Positions 55,051 through 64,000 of a stretch of DNA of 64,000 nt are shown piece after piece. The notes under the pieces were generated by a model. It was given only the letters and a program-made list of their open reading frames with translations. It searched no databases and was not told where the DNA came from. Source of the stretch: CBDCMJ01 sp965224325 (GTDB taxonomy: Bacteria > Chloroflexota > Dehalococcoidia > Lucifugimonadales > UBA3495); NCBI GenBank assembly GCA_965224325.1, contig CBDCYT010000015.1:62001-126000 (forward strand), read 5' to 3'. Position 1 is the first letter of the stretch; each line of letters starts with the position of its first letter. The position numbers were made by a program, and so were the translations under genes.

Positions 55051-56477
55051 CTAGCGAGCCAACTTGGCCAGCCCTCGGAGCAGTCGCCCGATGTGCCCTT
55101 GCAGCAGTTGGTCCAACTGGAGGGTGGCAGCTATCTGCATTGCCGCCATCGAGTAGGTGGGATCAGGTGTATCGACGTTGCCACGTGGCGCAGCCTTAGG
55201 CCGTTGTCGATGGCCAGACTCCAGTCATGCACCATTTCCCCTGCCTGTCCCGCCACGATGGTGGCTCCGATGATCTTGCCGTTGGGTTGGTAAATTAACT
55301 TTACAAAACCTGAGCTATCCTCCTCGGTGACTGCCCGGTCCACCTTGGTCATGGGCCAGCGGCACACCCGCACCGCGTGTCCAAGCCGCTCTCTTGCCCG
55401 GCTTTCGGTAAGTCCTGCCTGGGCAAGCTCCGGGTCGGTGAAAGTGGCCCAGGGAACACTGTCCAGGACGGCCCTCACGGGAAAGCCAGGCAGGAAAGCG
55501 TTGCGAACCGCCATAAACCCCTGCCAGGCCGCGTAATGGGTGAACTGATAACCTCCTACGCAGTCTCCTGCGGCGTAAATGTGGCGGTGGTTGGTGCGCA
55601 AGCGCCGGTCGACGCGGATACCCGTTGCGTCGTAAGCCAACCCGGCTTTGTCCAGGCCGAGACCGGAGATGTTTGGCGTTCGGCCCGCACACACTAATAG
55701 GGCGTCTCCAACTATTTCGGTTTCGCCCAAATCCAAGTGCATGCCGTCAGCTTGCTGCCGAACACTCCTGATGCCGACGCCGGCCTTCAAGTCGATTCTC
55801 TCTGCGGTCAAACGGCGCGAGACCACTTCTGCCGCCTCAGCATCGTCCTGAAGGAGGATTCGGGGGGCGGCTTCCACCAAGGTTACTCTGGAGCCCAAGC
55901 GACAAAACGCCTGGGCCAATTCGCACCCTATCGGGCCAGCTCCCACCACCACTAGGCGTCTGGGCAGCTCCTCCAAATTCCAGACAGATTGATAGGTCAG
56001 GTAATCGACACTCTCCAGGCCCAGTATGGGAGGGGCCGCCGGCTGGGCGCCCGTGGCTATGATAAAACGGCGGGCCGTGATGCGGGCCTGGTTATCGCCC
56101 ACCGCCAAGGCGTCTTTATCTAGAAACCGCGCTTGGCCCAGCAGCACCTCGACGCCTTTGGCTTGGAGGGCTTCGGGCGTTTCGTTTTGGTACACCTGGC
56201 CTACCGTGGACCGCACGTGGGCCATCACGGGTCTCAAGTCAACCGCCGGCTCCCATGGGCTTAATCCGAAGCGATGACCGGTGCGCATGTATTGCGCAAC
56301 CTTGGCCACCTTCAGCAGCGCCTTGCTGGGCACGCAACCGGTCCAAGTGCAGTCACCGCCCACGCGGTCCCTTTCCACCAAGGCCACCCGCCGGCCTAGC
56401 TGCGCGCCAAACTCCGCGGCGGACAACCCCGCTGAACCCGCTCCGATTACTACCAGATCGTATGTTCGCCGGACCAT
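55051..56477 (-). pseudogene. FAD-dependent disulfide oxidoreductase (mercuric-reductase-like), C-terminal frameshift
   Basis: N-terminal LVVIGAGSAGLSAAEFGAQL (FAD), redox motif GGDCTWTGCVPSKALLKV with the active Cys pair, a second Rossmann GAGPIGCELAQAF. Near 55159-55161 (plus-strand GGG) one base appears missing: the direct frame ends at HLIPPTRWRQCR, but shifting restores YSMAAMQIAATLQLDQLLQG and HIGRLLRGLAKLAR* to a stop at 55051. So the intact gene would run 56477-55051. The start 56477 follows GGCAGGAATGTA. Frameshift real or sequencing error. Confidence 0.8.
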
Positions 56478-57144
56478 TACATTCCTGCCGGTCTCCGGTT
56501 GATGCTTGCCAGCCTCAGCATACCGGCTGAAGCCGACGCCAGGAAATACGACAACCACCAGGCTTCTTCCAGCGGCGTGCTCTCCACAGCCTGCGCCCTC
56601 GGTACAGTTTTATCCCATATGACGCCCCCGAGTTACCGATAGGGAGCCAATGGTCAAGAACATCCCGTTAGGTCATGAGCGCCGGCGCTTGAGATTGGCT
56701 GGCAATGGCCGCGTAGGCAAGGCCGGTAACGCGCCGTACCGGGCAAATCTGTTTATTGGGCGCCGCCGGAGATACAGCCCGCGGGGGCGCAGGCGGGGAG
56801 CAGCCTGGAGTATACGCCTGCGCCCTTGGAGATTCCATTGGAGCACAGTTGGGGGCAATTATCATGCTCTCTCGGCGCTTCCTGGAATCCCGCTCCGGTG
56901 AACCCTTCGGCCCGTCCATGACATACCCGTGGAACCAAGGGTGGCATCTCGGAGCGGCCCTTCGCCCAGTTTCGCTGGATCAGGCCAGTTGCGCCGGACC
57001 GGCGCTGCAGGCGGTGTACTCCCAGGTGGACCGTTAAGAGTCTCCGCAGTCCAGCGCTCCGAAAATATACACTAACTGCCTAGCCTGTTATAATTCCGCC
57101 AGCCGTACGCCCGACCTCGCTTTATACTTTTGGGGAGGAGGAGC
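56478..57144. other. Gene-free stretch
   Basis: No supported gene over about 670 bases. A plus-strand frame 56756-57037 (93 codons) includes PFGPSMTYPWNQGWHLGAAL but I know no family; a minus-strand frame also crosses. No RNA or repeat seen. Confidence 0.5.
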
Positions 57145-58044
57145 ATGCCTGAAGACCTGCCAGGGATCTTGGAATCCGAGGAGCATACCTTACTGGCTTC
57201 CGGCTTGGGTCCCACCGAGGGACCATTGTGGCATCCGGGCGGCTATCTCACCTTGGTGGACCTGCGAGGGAGCCGTCTTCTCCGCTGGGACCCCGACGGT
57301 GGAATCTCGATAGTCCGGGAGAACACAGGGGAAGGCAACGGGTGCACTTTCGACCGCCAAGGCAACCTGATTATGTGCGAGGGCGCTGACCACCGGTGTA
57401 TTACTCGTATGAGCGCCGACGGTGTTGTTACTACCATTGCCGACCGTTGGCAGGGCAACCGGTTTCATAGGCCCAACGACGTGGTCTGCCGTTCCGACGG
57501 CAGCATTTACTTCACCGACCCTTCGCTGCGGGTTCCCGTCGAGGAGCGAGAGTACGGGTTTGCCGGAGTGTTTCGCATTGCGCCTGATGGGCAGCTTCAC
57601 TTGGGCACTGACGGGTGCGAGTATCCCAACGGGCTGGCGTTTTCGCCTGACGAGTCGGTATTGTACGTTGCCATCAGCCGCACCAGTTTGGATTGCCTGG
57701 CGGAAGAAGAGCGAGGGGAGTATTGCTCCCACCGGAAGATACGGGCCTTTGACGTGGATGCAGAGGGCAATCTGACCAATAACCGGGTCTTCGCCGACAT
57801 GTCATCGGCGGAACCCGGAGTACCCGACGGCATGAAGGTGGATATCGAGGGGAGAGTGTTTTGCACCGGCTCGGGTGGTATCTGGGTCTTCGGTCCGGAC
57901 GGCGACAAGCTGGGCGTGGTCCGCGGCCCGGAGATACCGCGAAACTTGGCCTTCGGCGGCTCCGACTTTCGGACCGTCTACACTACTCCTGGAGATTCGT
58001 TGTACAGCTTCCGAGTGAACACCCCGGGGATCAAACCTTTCTGA
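57145..58044 (+). CDS. SMP-30/gluconolactonase-like protein
   Basis: 299-residue six-bladed beta-propeller lactonase. Motifs: GPTEGPLWHPGGYLTLVDL (metal Glu), NTGEGNGCTFDRQGNLIM, HRPNDVVCRSDGSIYFTDPS (Asn-Asp) and EPGVPDGMKVDIEGRVFCTG (Asp). Predicted sugar-acid or other lactone hydrolysis. Start ATG 57145 follows GGGGAGGAGGAGC; the earlier in-frame TTG at 57130 is rejected. Confidence 0.88.
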   Translation: MPEDLPGILESEEHTLLASGLGPTEGPLWHPGGYLTLVDLRGSRLLRWDPDGGISIVRENTGEGNGCTFDRQGNLIMCEGADHRCITRMSADGVVTTIADRWQGNRFHRPNDVVCRSDGSIYFTDPSLRVPVEEREYGFAGVFRIAPDGQLHLGTDGCEYPNGLAFSPDESVLYVAISRTSLDCLAEEERGEYCSHRKIRAFDVDAEGNLTNNRVFADMSSAEPGVPDGMKVDIEGRVFCTGSGGIWVFGPDGDKLGVVRGPEIPRNLAFGGSDFRTVYTTPGDSLYSFRVNTPGIKPF

Positions 58045-58175
58045 CCGTGGCGCAGGGCGCCCTTTAAGACTTGGCGAACGTCGCTAGTAAGACTTATACC
58101 CAAGCCATTTGGCACGGGCCGGCATCCGGCCCGTCTACTAAACTACACTCCAATTAGCTTAGGAGAAGACACACC

Positions 58176-59090
58176 GTGACTACTACTGAAATTGTAGGCG
58201 CAGGCAGCTATACATACGAGATGGACGTGAATTGGGCCAAGCTCCCCGAAGGATGGAAAATGCCCGCTGCCGCGGTGTACGGAGACTCCCAGGACCGGGT
58301 TTACTGCTTCAACCGCGACCCGGACCACCCGGTGATGATTTTTGACAGAGAGGGAAACCTTTTGTCCCATTGGGGCGCCGGGCTGTTTCCTTTCCCTCAC
58401 GCCATCATTCTGGACAAAGACGACAACGTCTGGCTGGTGGAGCGCAACGACGGCCAGATCATGAAATTCACTTCCGACGGCCAGCTTTTGATGACCATCG
58501 GCCTGAAAGGCTTTCGGTCTGATACGGGCGCCGACAACTCGGATTTCAGCTCCAACGGCTGGAAGCAGGTTACCCACGGGGGAAACCCATTCAATCTTCC
58601 CGCCGGCATCGCCCTGAACGAAGCGGGAGAGATCTTCATCGCCGACGGCTACGGCAACGCCCGGATTCATCAGTTCGAGGCCAACGGCAGGTACATCAAG
58701 TCCTGGGGCGGGCCTGGCGACGCCCCTGGGCAGTTCAATCTTCCCCATGGCGCTTGGATTGACCGGAAGGGACGCTTGCTAGTCGCCGACCGGGAGAACG
58801 ACCGGATCCAGGTTTTTAGCCAGGACGGCGATCACATCTCCACTTGGCCCTCGAAGCTGGTCGGACCGGCCGTCCTGTACATCGATGAAGATGACGTCGC
58901 ATACGTTGTGGAGCACAACGCCGGCCTGGTGAGTATATTAACTGGCGAAGGGGAACGCTTGGCTCAATGGGGGTCAATGGCCCACAGGTCCTGCCACGGT
59001 ATTTGGGCAGACTCCCACAAGGACATCTACGTAGTAGAACCCTACGAGGGGAGCCAAGGCCGCACGGTGGTCAAGTTCCGCCGCAGATAG
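58176..59090 (+). CDS. NHL-repeat (peptidyl-hydroxyglycine lyase-like) beta-propeller protein
   Basis: 304 residues with repeated blades of the form FPHAIILDKDDNVWLVERND, LPAGIALNEAGEIFIADGYG, LPHGAWIDRKGRLLVADREN. Resembles the family annotated as peptidylglycine alpha-amidating lyase-like in bacteria. Start is a GTG at 58176. Soluble; probably a partner enzyme of the preceding SMP-30-like lactonase. Confidence 0.82.
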   Translation: MTTTEIVGAGSYTYEMDVNWAKLPEGWKMPAAAVYGDSQDRVYCFNRDPDHPVMIFDREGNLLSHWGAGLFPFPHAIILDKDDNVWLVERNDGQIMKFTSDGQLLMTIGLKGFRSDTGADNSDFSSNGWKQVTHGGNPFNLPAGIALNEAGEIFIADGYGNARIHQFEANGRYIKSWGGPGDAPGQFNLPHGAWIDRKGRLLVADRENDRIQVFSQDGDHISTWPSKLVGPAVLYIDEDDVAYVVEHNAGLVSILTGEGERLAQWGSMAHRSCHGIWADSHKDIYVVEPYEGSQGRTVVKFRRR

Positions 59091-59093
59091 TAA

Positions 59094-59229
59094 CTGTCCA
59101 CACTTGGGGGGACCCGCGGGCCAGGTGGCCAAGAATCGGGGGCTACTCCCTGCTGCGGACGCTCAGGCCGACGGTTGTGAAACGGCTTTAGGCGGCTTAC
59201 GGCGAATTGGACTCGGCTAGTCAGAGCAG
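59094..59229 (+). repeat. MITE-like intergenic repeat, copy 4 (136 bp)
   Basis: Begins CTGTCCACACTTGG (changed left end) and ends TCAGAGCAG, with core blocks CGCTCAGGCCGACGGTTGTG and AAACGGCTTTAGGCGGCTTA shared with copies 1-3. Starts four bases after the NHL gene stop and ends about 80 bases before tRNA-Ala. Confidence 0.8.
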
Positions 59230-59308
59230 TTACCGGCGATAAATCCGGTTGCTAGCCGTGCGGCCATTTGCTATATTGGATCAAGCGGGCCCGCCCGGGT
59301 CCGTGTAT

Positions 59309-59384
59309 GGGGCTGTAGCTCAGCTGGGAGAGCGCTTCAATGGCATTGAAGAGGTAGAGGGTTCGAGCCCCTCCAGCTCCACCA
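59309..59384 (+). tRNA. tRNA-Ala(GGC)
   Basis: Cloverleaf with acceptor GGGGCTG / CAGCTCC, D arm GCTCAGCTGGGAGAGC, anticodon arm CTTCA-ATGGCAT-TGAAG giving anticodon GGC, T arm AGAGGGTTCGAGCCCCTC-like and encoded ACCA. The G3-U70 pair that AlaRS recognises is present. The downstream flank is a typical landing site for islands, and the IS-interrupted ATPase lies beyond. Confidence 0.95.
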
Positions 59385-59817
59385 AATTCCGGCCTAAGTT
59401 GACAGTAGGCAGTACCCATCAAGAGGTTTTCCCTGACGCCCACTCCATTGATCCAGGCTTCCAAAACTAACCCGATTGGAATGAGAATGCCAAATTGTCA
59501 AGCCCAGATCTGCGCGTTGTGAACTGGTGGGAGAGTTGTAGGACTGGGATGCTTTCAGTAGCCTATTGAACATTCGGGTTTTGACTGGGCAGCGCTAGCA
59601 AAGTGCAATCGCATTAGCCTGCCAGTTTCATTGTTTGCTGAGTGCCTGCATCAGAAAAATCTGGCCTAATAGCCACGTTCCAGCACTTGGCGGACCAACA
59701 TATCAGATAGCAAAACCGGTGGAGGCAGCTTAGGCCGGCGCAGGTTTAATCGACGCCAGTCGGCAACCCAACTTCTGCGTACAATCTAGGATGCAGCCTT
59801 GATGGAGTAACGCTCCT
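59385..59817. other. Gene-free stretch after tRNA-Ala
   Basis: About 430 bases with no gene or repeat recognised. I looked for a copy of the tRNA 3' end as an attachment site and did not see one in this window. Confidence 0.5.
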
Positions 59818-60666
59818 TTGAATGAGATTGCGGAGCTAGAAAATCAGACCCACAGCCAAGACCCAAGAACCTCTCTCGCTCAGTGGGCAAACAAGAGCGA
59901 TGAGTGGGTACGTCGGATCGTCCTACAAATCCTTGACTATAATGGCGAAATAGCGGCTGACCAACGAGAGCTTATTTACCAGCTCTTCCTGGAGGAAAAG
60001 GGATTAAAGGAGCGAACTCTTCCCCCGGAGCCCCAGATAGCGCTATCGGAGCAAGCCTTAGGGCAGCCTGAACCGCTCTATTTGACTCGGTTGTCTAATG
60101 TAAGGGGAGTAAACGCTCTCGTCGGCGGATCGCCGATTGATTTTTCGCCTGGGTTAACTCTTCTTTTCGGGGAAAATGGGACCGGAAAGACCGGCTATGC
60201 TCGTATACTCAAGTCTTTGGCGGGCAGTCGGAGCGTCGATGAAATTCTTCCTGACATTAACCAAGACAATGACCCACCCCAGCCTTATGCGGAAATCGGA
60301 TATCGGATTGGTGGGGCTCATTCGTCACACCAGTGGACTGGTGAACGATCTCAATTTCCGTTCACCTTGATGTCAGTGTTTGACACACCCTCAGTTCATT
60401 ACCATCTCGATGCCGAGCTAGGCTACACATATATACCTGCATCCCTTGTACTATTCGACAGGGTGAGTCGTGAAGTGCAACACATCGGGGGTGAGATTGC
60501 GAATGCGCTCAGCAAACTGGGAACGGACAACAAACCCCTGCTTAGCCGCTTTGACAGTAGCGCTTCTGTCTACCCCCTTATTGAATCCCTCGGCGCGGCC
60601 ACAAACTTGTCTGAGCTGCAGCAATGTTCAACCCTACCCGATAACCCAATGGACAGGAAGGCGGAA

Positions 60667-61907
60667 CTAAACCAAAGCCAAGGTGAAACCCGCATTTGGG
60701 TCGGCTAGAATCAGGGAGGCATAGCGTCAGGACTGGGAGCAGACTGAGTGGGGATGGTGATGGGTATGAGGGGGATAAGGCCGGACTTGGAGGGGTGGCA
60801 GTTGGACTTGGCTAGTGTGCGCAGCAGGATGTACCTAGCGCCGACACCCCTGGAGAGAGAACGGTGGCACGCACTGTGGCTCCTGTGCCGGGGCCTGACC
60901 GCCTCGGGCACCGCCCAGGCACTGGGCCGGGATGCTCACACCATCGGCAGATGGGCCGCCGCCTTCGGCGAGGGAGGGCCTGCAGCCTTGATATTCGAGC
61001 AGACCGGGGGTTCCCCCCCGCACTTGGCGAGACGCAACAGGCGGAGTTGACGGGGGCAGTGCAGGAGTTGCCCGAGATGTCGGGCATAGAAATGGCCAAC
61101 TGGAACTGGAAAGTGGTGCGGCAGTTTGTCTCGAAGCGTTTCGGCATTGGCCTGAGCCGCAGCACTTGCCTGAACTATCTGCACCGCTTGGGGTTTGTCC
61201 TGAAGCGTCCCAAGAAGCGTCTGGTCAAGGCAGATGAGCAGAAGCGGGAGGCCTTCGTGGCGGAGTACGCCACCCTGTCGGACGAGGCGTGGCGTACGGG
61301 AGCGAAGATATTCTTCGCCGACGAGGCCCATTTCCGGGCCGATGCCGAACTGAGAGGCAAATGGGTGCTAAAGGGAGAGCCGGCCTTGGTGGACTCGACC
61401 AGCCCGAGCTATGGCGAAAAGGCCAGCTACTACTCGGCAGTGTGCCTGGAGACCGGTGAGGTGGAGTGGATGGACCTGGAGGGGAACAGCAACTCCGGAA
61501 CCTCGGCTGCCTTCCTGGAGCGGTTGCGGCAGAGGCACTCCGGGCCGCTCAACGTGATTTGGGACAACGCGCCGGCGCACCGCGGCGAGGCGGTGCGTGA
61601 GTATCTGCGGACGCCGGGCTTGGGGCTGCGGCTGATGAACCTGCCGGGCTACAGCCCGGACTTCAACGCCGATGAGGCCATCTGGGGCTGGGCGAGAGAG
61701 GAAGCCACCGGAAACCTGTGCTTGGGAACCAAGGCCCTGGTAAAGGAGAGGGTCGGGAATTTCCTCTGCGGGCTGTCCATCCGGAAAGACGAGGTCAAGG
61801 GCCGCTGCCGCACCGTCCTACAATCAAAGGCCGAAGGATTTCTGCGAGAATCCCAGCCCAATCACCGATGTATTGTAAATGCACATCCCACCTTGGCTTT
61901 GGTTTAG
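60667..61907 (+). mobile_element. IS630-family insertion sequence, copy 2 (1241 bp)
   Basis: Same element as 52411-53651, with the same perfect 19-base inverted ends and the same internal frames. It sits at a TA in the ATPase gene; deleting it with one TA restores the frame. Confidence 0.93.
60748..61907 (+). CDS. IS630 transposase made by -1 frameshift, copy 2
   Basis: Frame pair 60748-61050 and (from about 61014) to 61907, encoding the same proteins as copy 1. The first frame encodes the HTH half; the second the DDE core. The second frame also runs on, past the point where copy 1 stops only in another phase, because the stop codon of copy 2 is at the IS end while the long plus frame 61718-63649 continues into the ATPase. 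Confidence 0.85.
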
Positions 61908-63623
61908 AAATCTCGATTGCTGGACTGACCGCCGGCATGATCGGGCCACAGATCGCTCTCCAAGACGGGTTTCAAAAGGTCCTCACAGAGGCAATCAGCA
62001 ACGCCGCGATACTGCAGAATCTCAAGGTCCAAGAATACAACCTCACAGTAAAACAATTGTCTGATCTTCACAGAGATCAGGAAAACTTGCGCGATAGTCT
62101 CTTCACTGCCGCCAATCTTCCAGCTGCGCCAGATCAGACCTGGGGAGCATTTATTAGTTCCGGCCAAGAATATAGAAGACATTTGGAAAGCCTAGGCGCG
62201 CACGACGATTCACGCTGTCTATATTGCCGGCAACTGCTTAACGATGAGGCGGCTCGACTGATAGCCCGATATAGCGATTATTTGGAAAGTCAAATTGCGG
62301 CGGATATTCAGGACCAAATGGCAGCTTTGAAACAACTGGCAAAACCTTTCCAAGATTTCTCGCTCGCAGCAGTCCAAACCTACATCCAAGATGTGGATGG
62401 AGGGATAAATAAAGCTCTGCAATCTCCGCCTGATCGGATAGAGGTACTGCGCAACATCGTCAACCTAAACGCCGGTTTGCAGCAAAAATTGACGGATGGA
62501 GTTCCTATCGACGAAAACCTTCTTGCAGGAGTTTCTGGAATTAGAGCCGTAGTTGAACCGTGGCTCTCGGAAGTAACGGAGACTCTGAAGGAATTGCGCA
62601 ACCAGGACTCCGATCTAGAGAAATCATTGAAGGACAAAGAGGACGAATTGATCGAACTCAAGGCGCGCTTTGAGCTATGTCAGTCGTGGATGGAGATCAG
62701 TCAATTTGTGGCCTCAGCACGGCGTGCCAAGAAACTTCAGGATCAAAGATCAAGGATTACGAATATTCTTCGAAGTATCACGGCTCTTTCGACGAAAGCA
62801 AGCGAACAGCTGACGAACAAGAGCTTTGAAATATTGTTTTCGACCGAGTGCGCAAAGCTTAATGCTCCAGAGCTCAGTTTGGAATTCTTTGCCAGGGAAG
62901 GCCGTTCTCAACGCAGGAAAACCTTGCCCGGAGACCTTAAGCCATCGAGAGTCTTCTCTGAAGGAGAGCAAAAAGTCCTTGCGATCGCCGACTTTATCGC
63001 CGAGTCGAGAATGAGCGACAACTCGGTTCCGATAGTATTTGACGACCCCGTCTCCAGCCTGGACCACCGTCGTGTGAGGGAAGTGGCTGGCCGCATCGCT
63101 GATTTGGCTTCGGATCATCAAGTAGTGGTGTTCACCCATGACATCTTCTTAGCGACTTGTCTGCTTACCCTCCTTGAAAAGTCAGATCGCTGCATCTTTT
63201 ACAGTGTCACCGATGATGACGGCAAGGGAACAGTTACCCACGGTGCGGGACCGCGATGGGATACCATAAGTGAGTTGAACAAACGAGTAGAGGCCTCAAT
63301 CGAAAAAGCAAGAAAGGCCGTGGGAGAGGGGCGAAACACGCACATTCGAGAGAGCTATGGGTGGCTTCGTTCTTGGTGTGAGGTATTCGTAGAACACGAT
63401 GTCCTGGCTCAAGTAACCGAACGATACCAGCCTAATGTCCGCATGACAGCACTCAGCCGAATTAAGATCTCAGTGTTGGAAGAGACAATAGCGGTCGTTA
63501 CATCTGTCTTTGAGGATGCCTGCCGATACATTGAAGGACATTCTCAGCCGTTGCCAACCCTCGGGGTACTGCCCAAGCTTTTCCAGTTAGAGGGAGATTG
63601 GGAGAAAGTAAGACAATGCAGAG

Positions 63624-63779
63624 ATGAGTACAACAAAGCCCAGAGTTAGCGGTGTCTTATTAATGGCGTCGGTCGCAAAGGCATCCGCGGCTTATCTCTA
63701 TCGAGGCAAAGGCGTACGCCGCTTAATCCTTGGCGCTGAAACATATGGTCGAATTAGAAAGTTGCGTATGGTTGGCTAG
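63624..63779 (+). CDS. Small ORF overlapping the ATPase 3' end
   Basis: 51 residues: MSTTKPRVSGVLLMASVAKA, SAAYLYRGKGVRRLILGAET, YGRIRKLRMVG. It starts 26 bases before the ATPase stop, in another frame, an overlap typical of coupled genes. Basic, with one possible hydrophobic helix. Could be a partner of the ATPase or a fragment. No family known. Confidence 0.4.
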   Translation: MSTTKPRVSGVLLMASVAKASAAYLYRGKGVRRLILGAETYGRIRKLRMVG

Positions 63780-63880
63780 CTGGTCGGTCCGCAAATGACG
63801 GGGTAAAACGTACTGAGGAGCAGCATCAAAGCCTCTCACCAATAACGGGCTATGGCAGTTTGGTAACATCCGAGGCTGTT

Positions 63881-63918
63881 ATATTGAACCTCTTGCGGAG
63901 GCCTTGAAGGTTCAATAT
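63881..63918. repeat. 11-bp perfect hairpin
   Basis: ATATTGAACCT (63881-63891) and AGGTTCAATAT (63908-63918) are perfectly complementary. No T-run, so not an obvious terminator. It lies 20 bases before the dispersed repeat copy at 63938. Confidence 0.7.
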
Positions 63919-63937
63919 CAAATCAAAAGTTCGCAGT

Positions 63938-64000
63938 TGAGCCTGTCTCAGAAGTCTCCATTCACGATTTTGGGTGTACTCAGTCTGACGGGTTACTACT
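63938..64000 (+). repeat. Dispersed repeat, copy 2 of 2 (runs off the window)
   Basis: TGAGCCTGTCTCAGAAGTCT through CTGACGGGTTACTA, matching 34864-34929. The window ends inside or at its end. Confidence 0.8.

Larger units (their letters stand above)
59818..63649 (+). pseudogene. SMC/AAA_13-like ATPase gene split by IS630 copy 2
   Basis: Left exon-like part 59818-60669 and right part 61907-63649 join exactly at the TA target: ...MDRKAEL + EISIAGLTAG..., giving 864 residues. N-terminal FSPGLTLLFGENGTGKTGYA is Walker A; the last third has FSEGEQKVLAIADF (signature) and VPIVFDDPVSSLDHRRVREV (Walker B). A central coiled coil carries a CLYCRQ Cys pair, as in Rad50/RloC-type zinc hooks. The N-terminal segment before the ATPase is typical of a widespread, poorly studied ATPase family often found near restriction/defence genes. 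Start is TTG 59818 with GGAG. Both fragments remain unbroken. Confidence 0.8.

Noticed and set aside
56756..57037. 93-codon plus-strand frame before the SMP-30-like gene
   Set aside because: No recognisable domain; frames on both strands are open, typical of GC-rich noise.
61718..63649. A 643-codon plus frame joining transposase sequence to the ATPase
   Set aside because: The first 60 codons are an out-of-frame reading of the transposase; the true ATPase enters at 61907 after IS excision.

Overview
The window reads as a chromosomal piece of a high-GC bacterium, most likely a Chloroflexota of the Dehalococcoidia/SAR202 type, probably a metagenomic assembly. This is inferred from gene content: a UbiD-UbiA-UbiX-UbiE set as in the late futalosine menaquinone pathway, a CxxC zinc-ribbon protein with a poly-Gly linker, many stand-alone catabolic enzymes (CaiB/BaiF CoA-transferase, hydantoinase A/B, beta-lactamase-like serine hydrolases, amidase, cyclase, SMP-30 and NHL proteins), an ImuB/DUF6504/DnaE2 mutasome, and SOS boxes of the GAAC-N4-GTTC type. 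No 16S rRNA is present to confirm it.

Layout. 1-4 kb: minus-strand quinone operon (ubiD, ubiA, ubiX, partial ubiE). 4-10.6 kb: zinc-ribbon gene, molybdate ABC transporter modABC with a divergent XRE/PBP-like regulator across a perfect inverted repeat, then a Lin0512-family gene and a cupin gene ending at a strong terminator. 10.7-17.3 kb: DUF1059 protein, and a minus-strand run hyuA / PIG-L deacetylase / hyuB / lipoprotein, plus an alanyl-tRNA editing protein. 18-26 kb: dnaN, then a DNA-damage cluster: a radical SAM 'DNA repair' protein (+) convergent with imuB-DUF6504-dnaE2 (-); both outer promoters carry a LexA-type box. 26-34.6 kb: cupin, CoA-transferase, serine hydrolase, a divergent PEPCK-like protein, and an IS1380 element. 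35-41 kb: hicB with a frameshifted hicA, exonuclease III, a second serine hydrolase, a dehydroquinase-like protein lacking catalytic residues, a protoglobin and a glycerophosphodiesterase. 41-42.7 kb: a repeat-rich cassette with a frameshifted HTH gene and small coupled ORFs. 42.9-50.4 kb: housekeeping genes dnaG-rpoD, small zinc ribbon, sortase, CBS/CorC protein, glmU. 51-59 kb: amidase, IS630 copy 1, cyclase, a frameshifted flavin disulfide reductase, SMP-30 and NHL proteins, tRNA-Ala(GGC). 59.8-63.8 kb: an SMC-like ATPase split by a second identical IS630 copy, followed by a small overlapping ORF.

Main observations. (1) The radical SAM gene and the imuB operon share the same LexA-type operator, predicting one SOS regulon. 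(2) A roughly 130-140 bp MITE-like intergenic repeat with CTGTTCAGA-type inverted ends occurs four times; one copy is split by the IS1380 element with a CTAAA duplication, which fixes the IS ends exactly. (3) The two IS630 copies are identical in encoded protein; excising the second restores an uninterrupted 864-residue ATPase. (4) Several otherwise intact genes carry single-base frameshifts (hicA, the flavin reductase, the HTH gene), from decay or sequence error.
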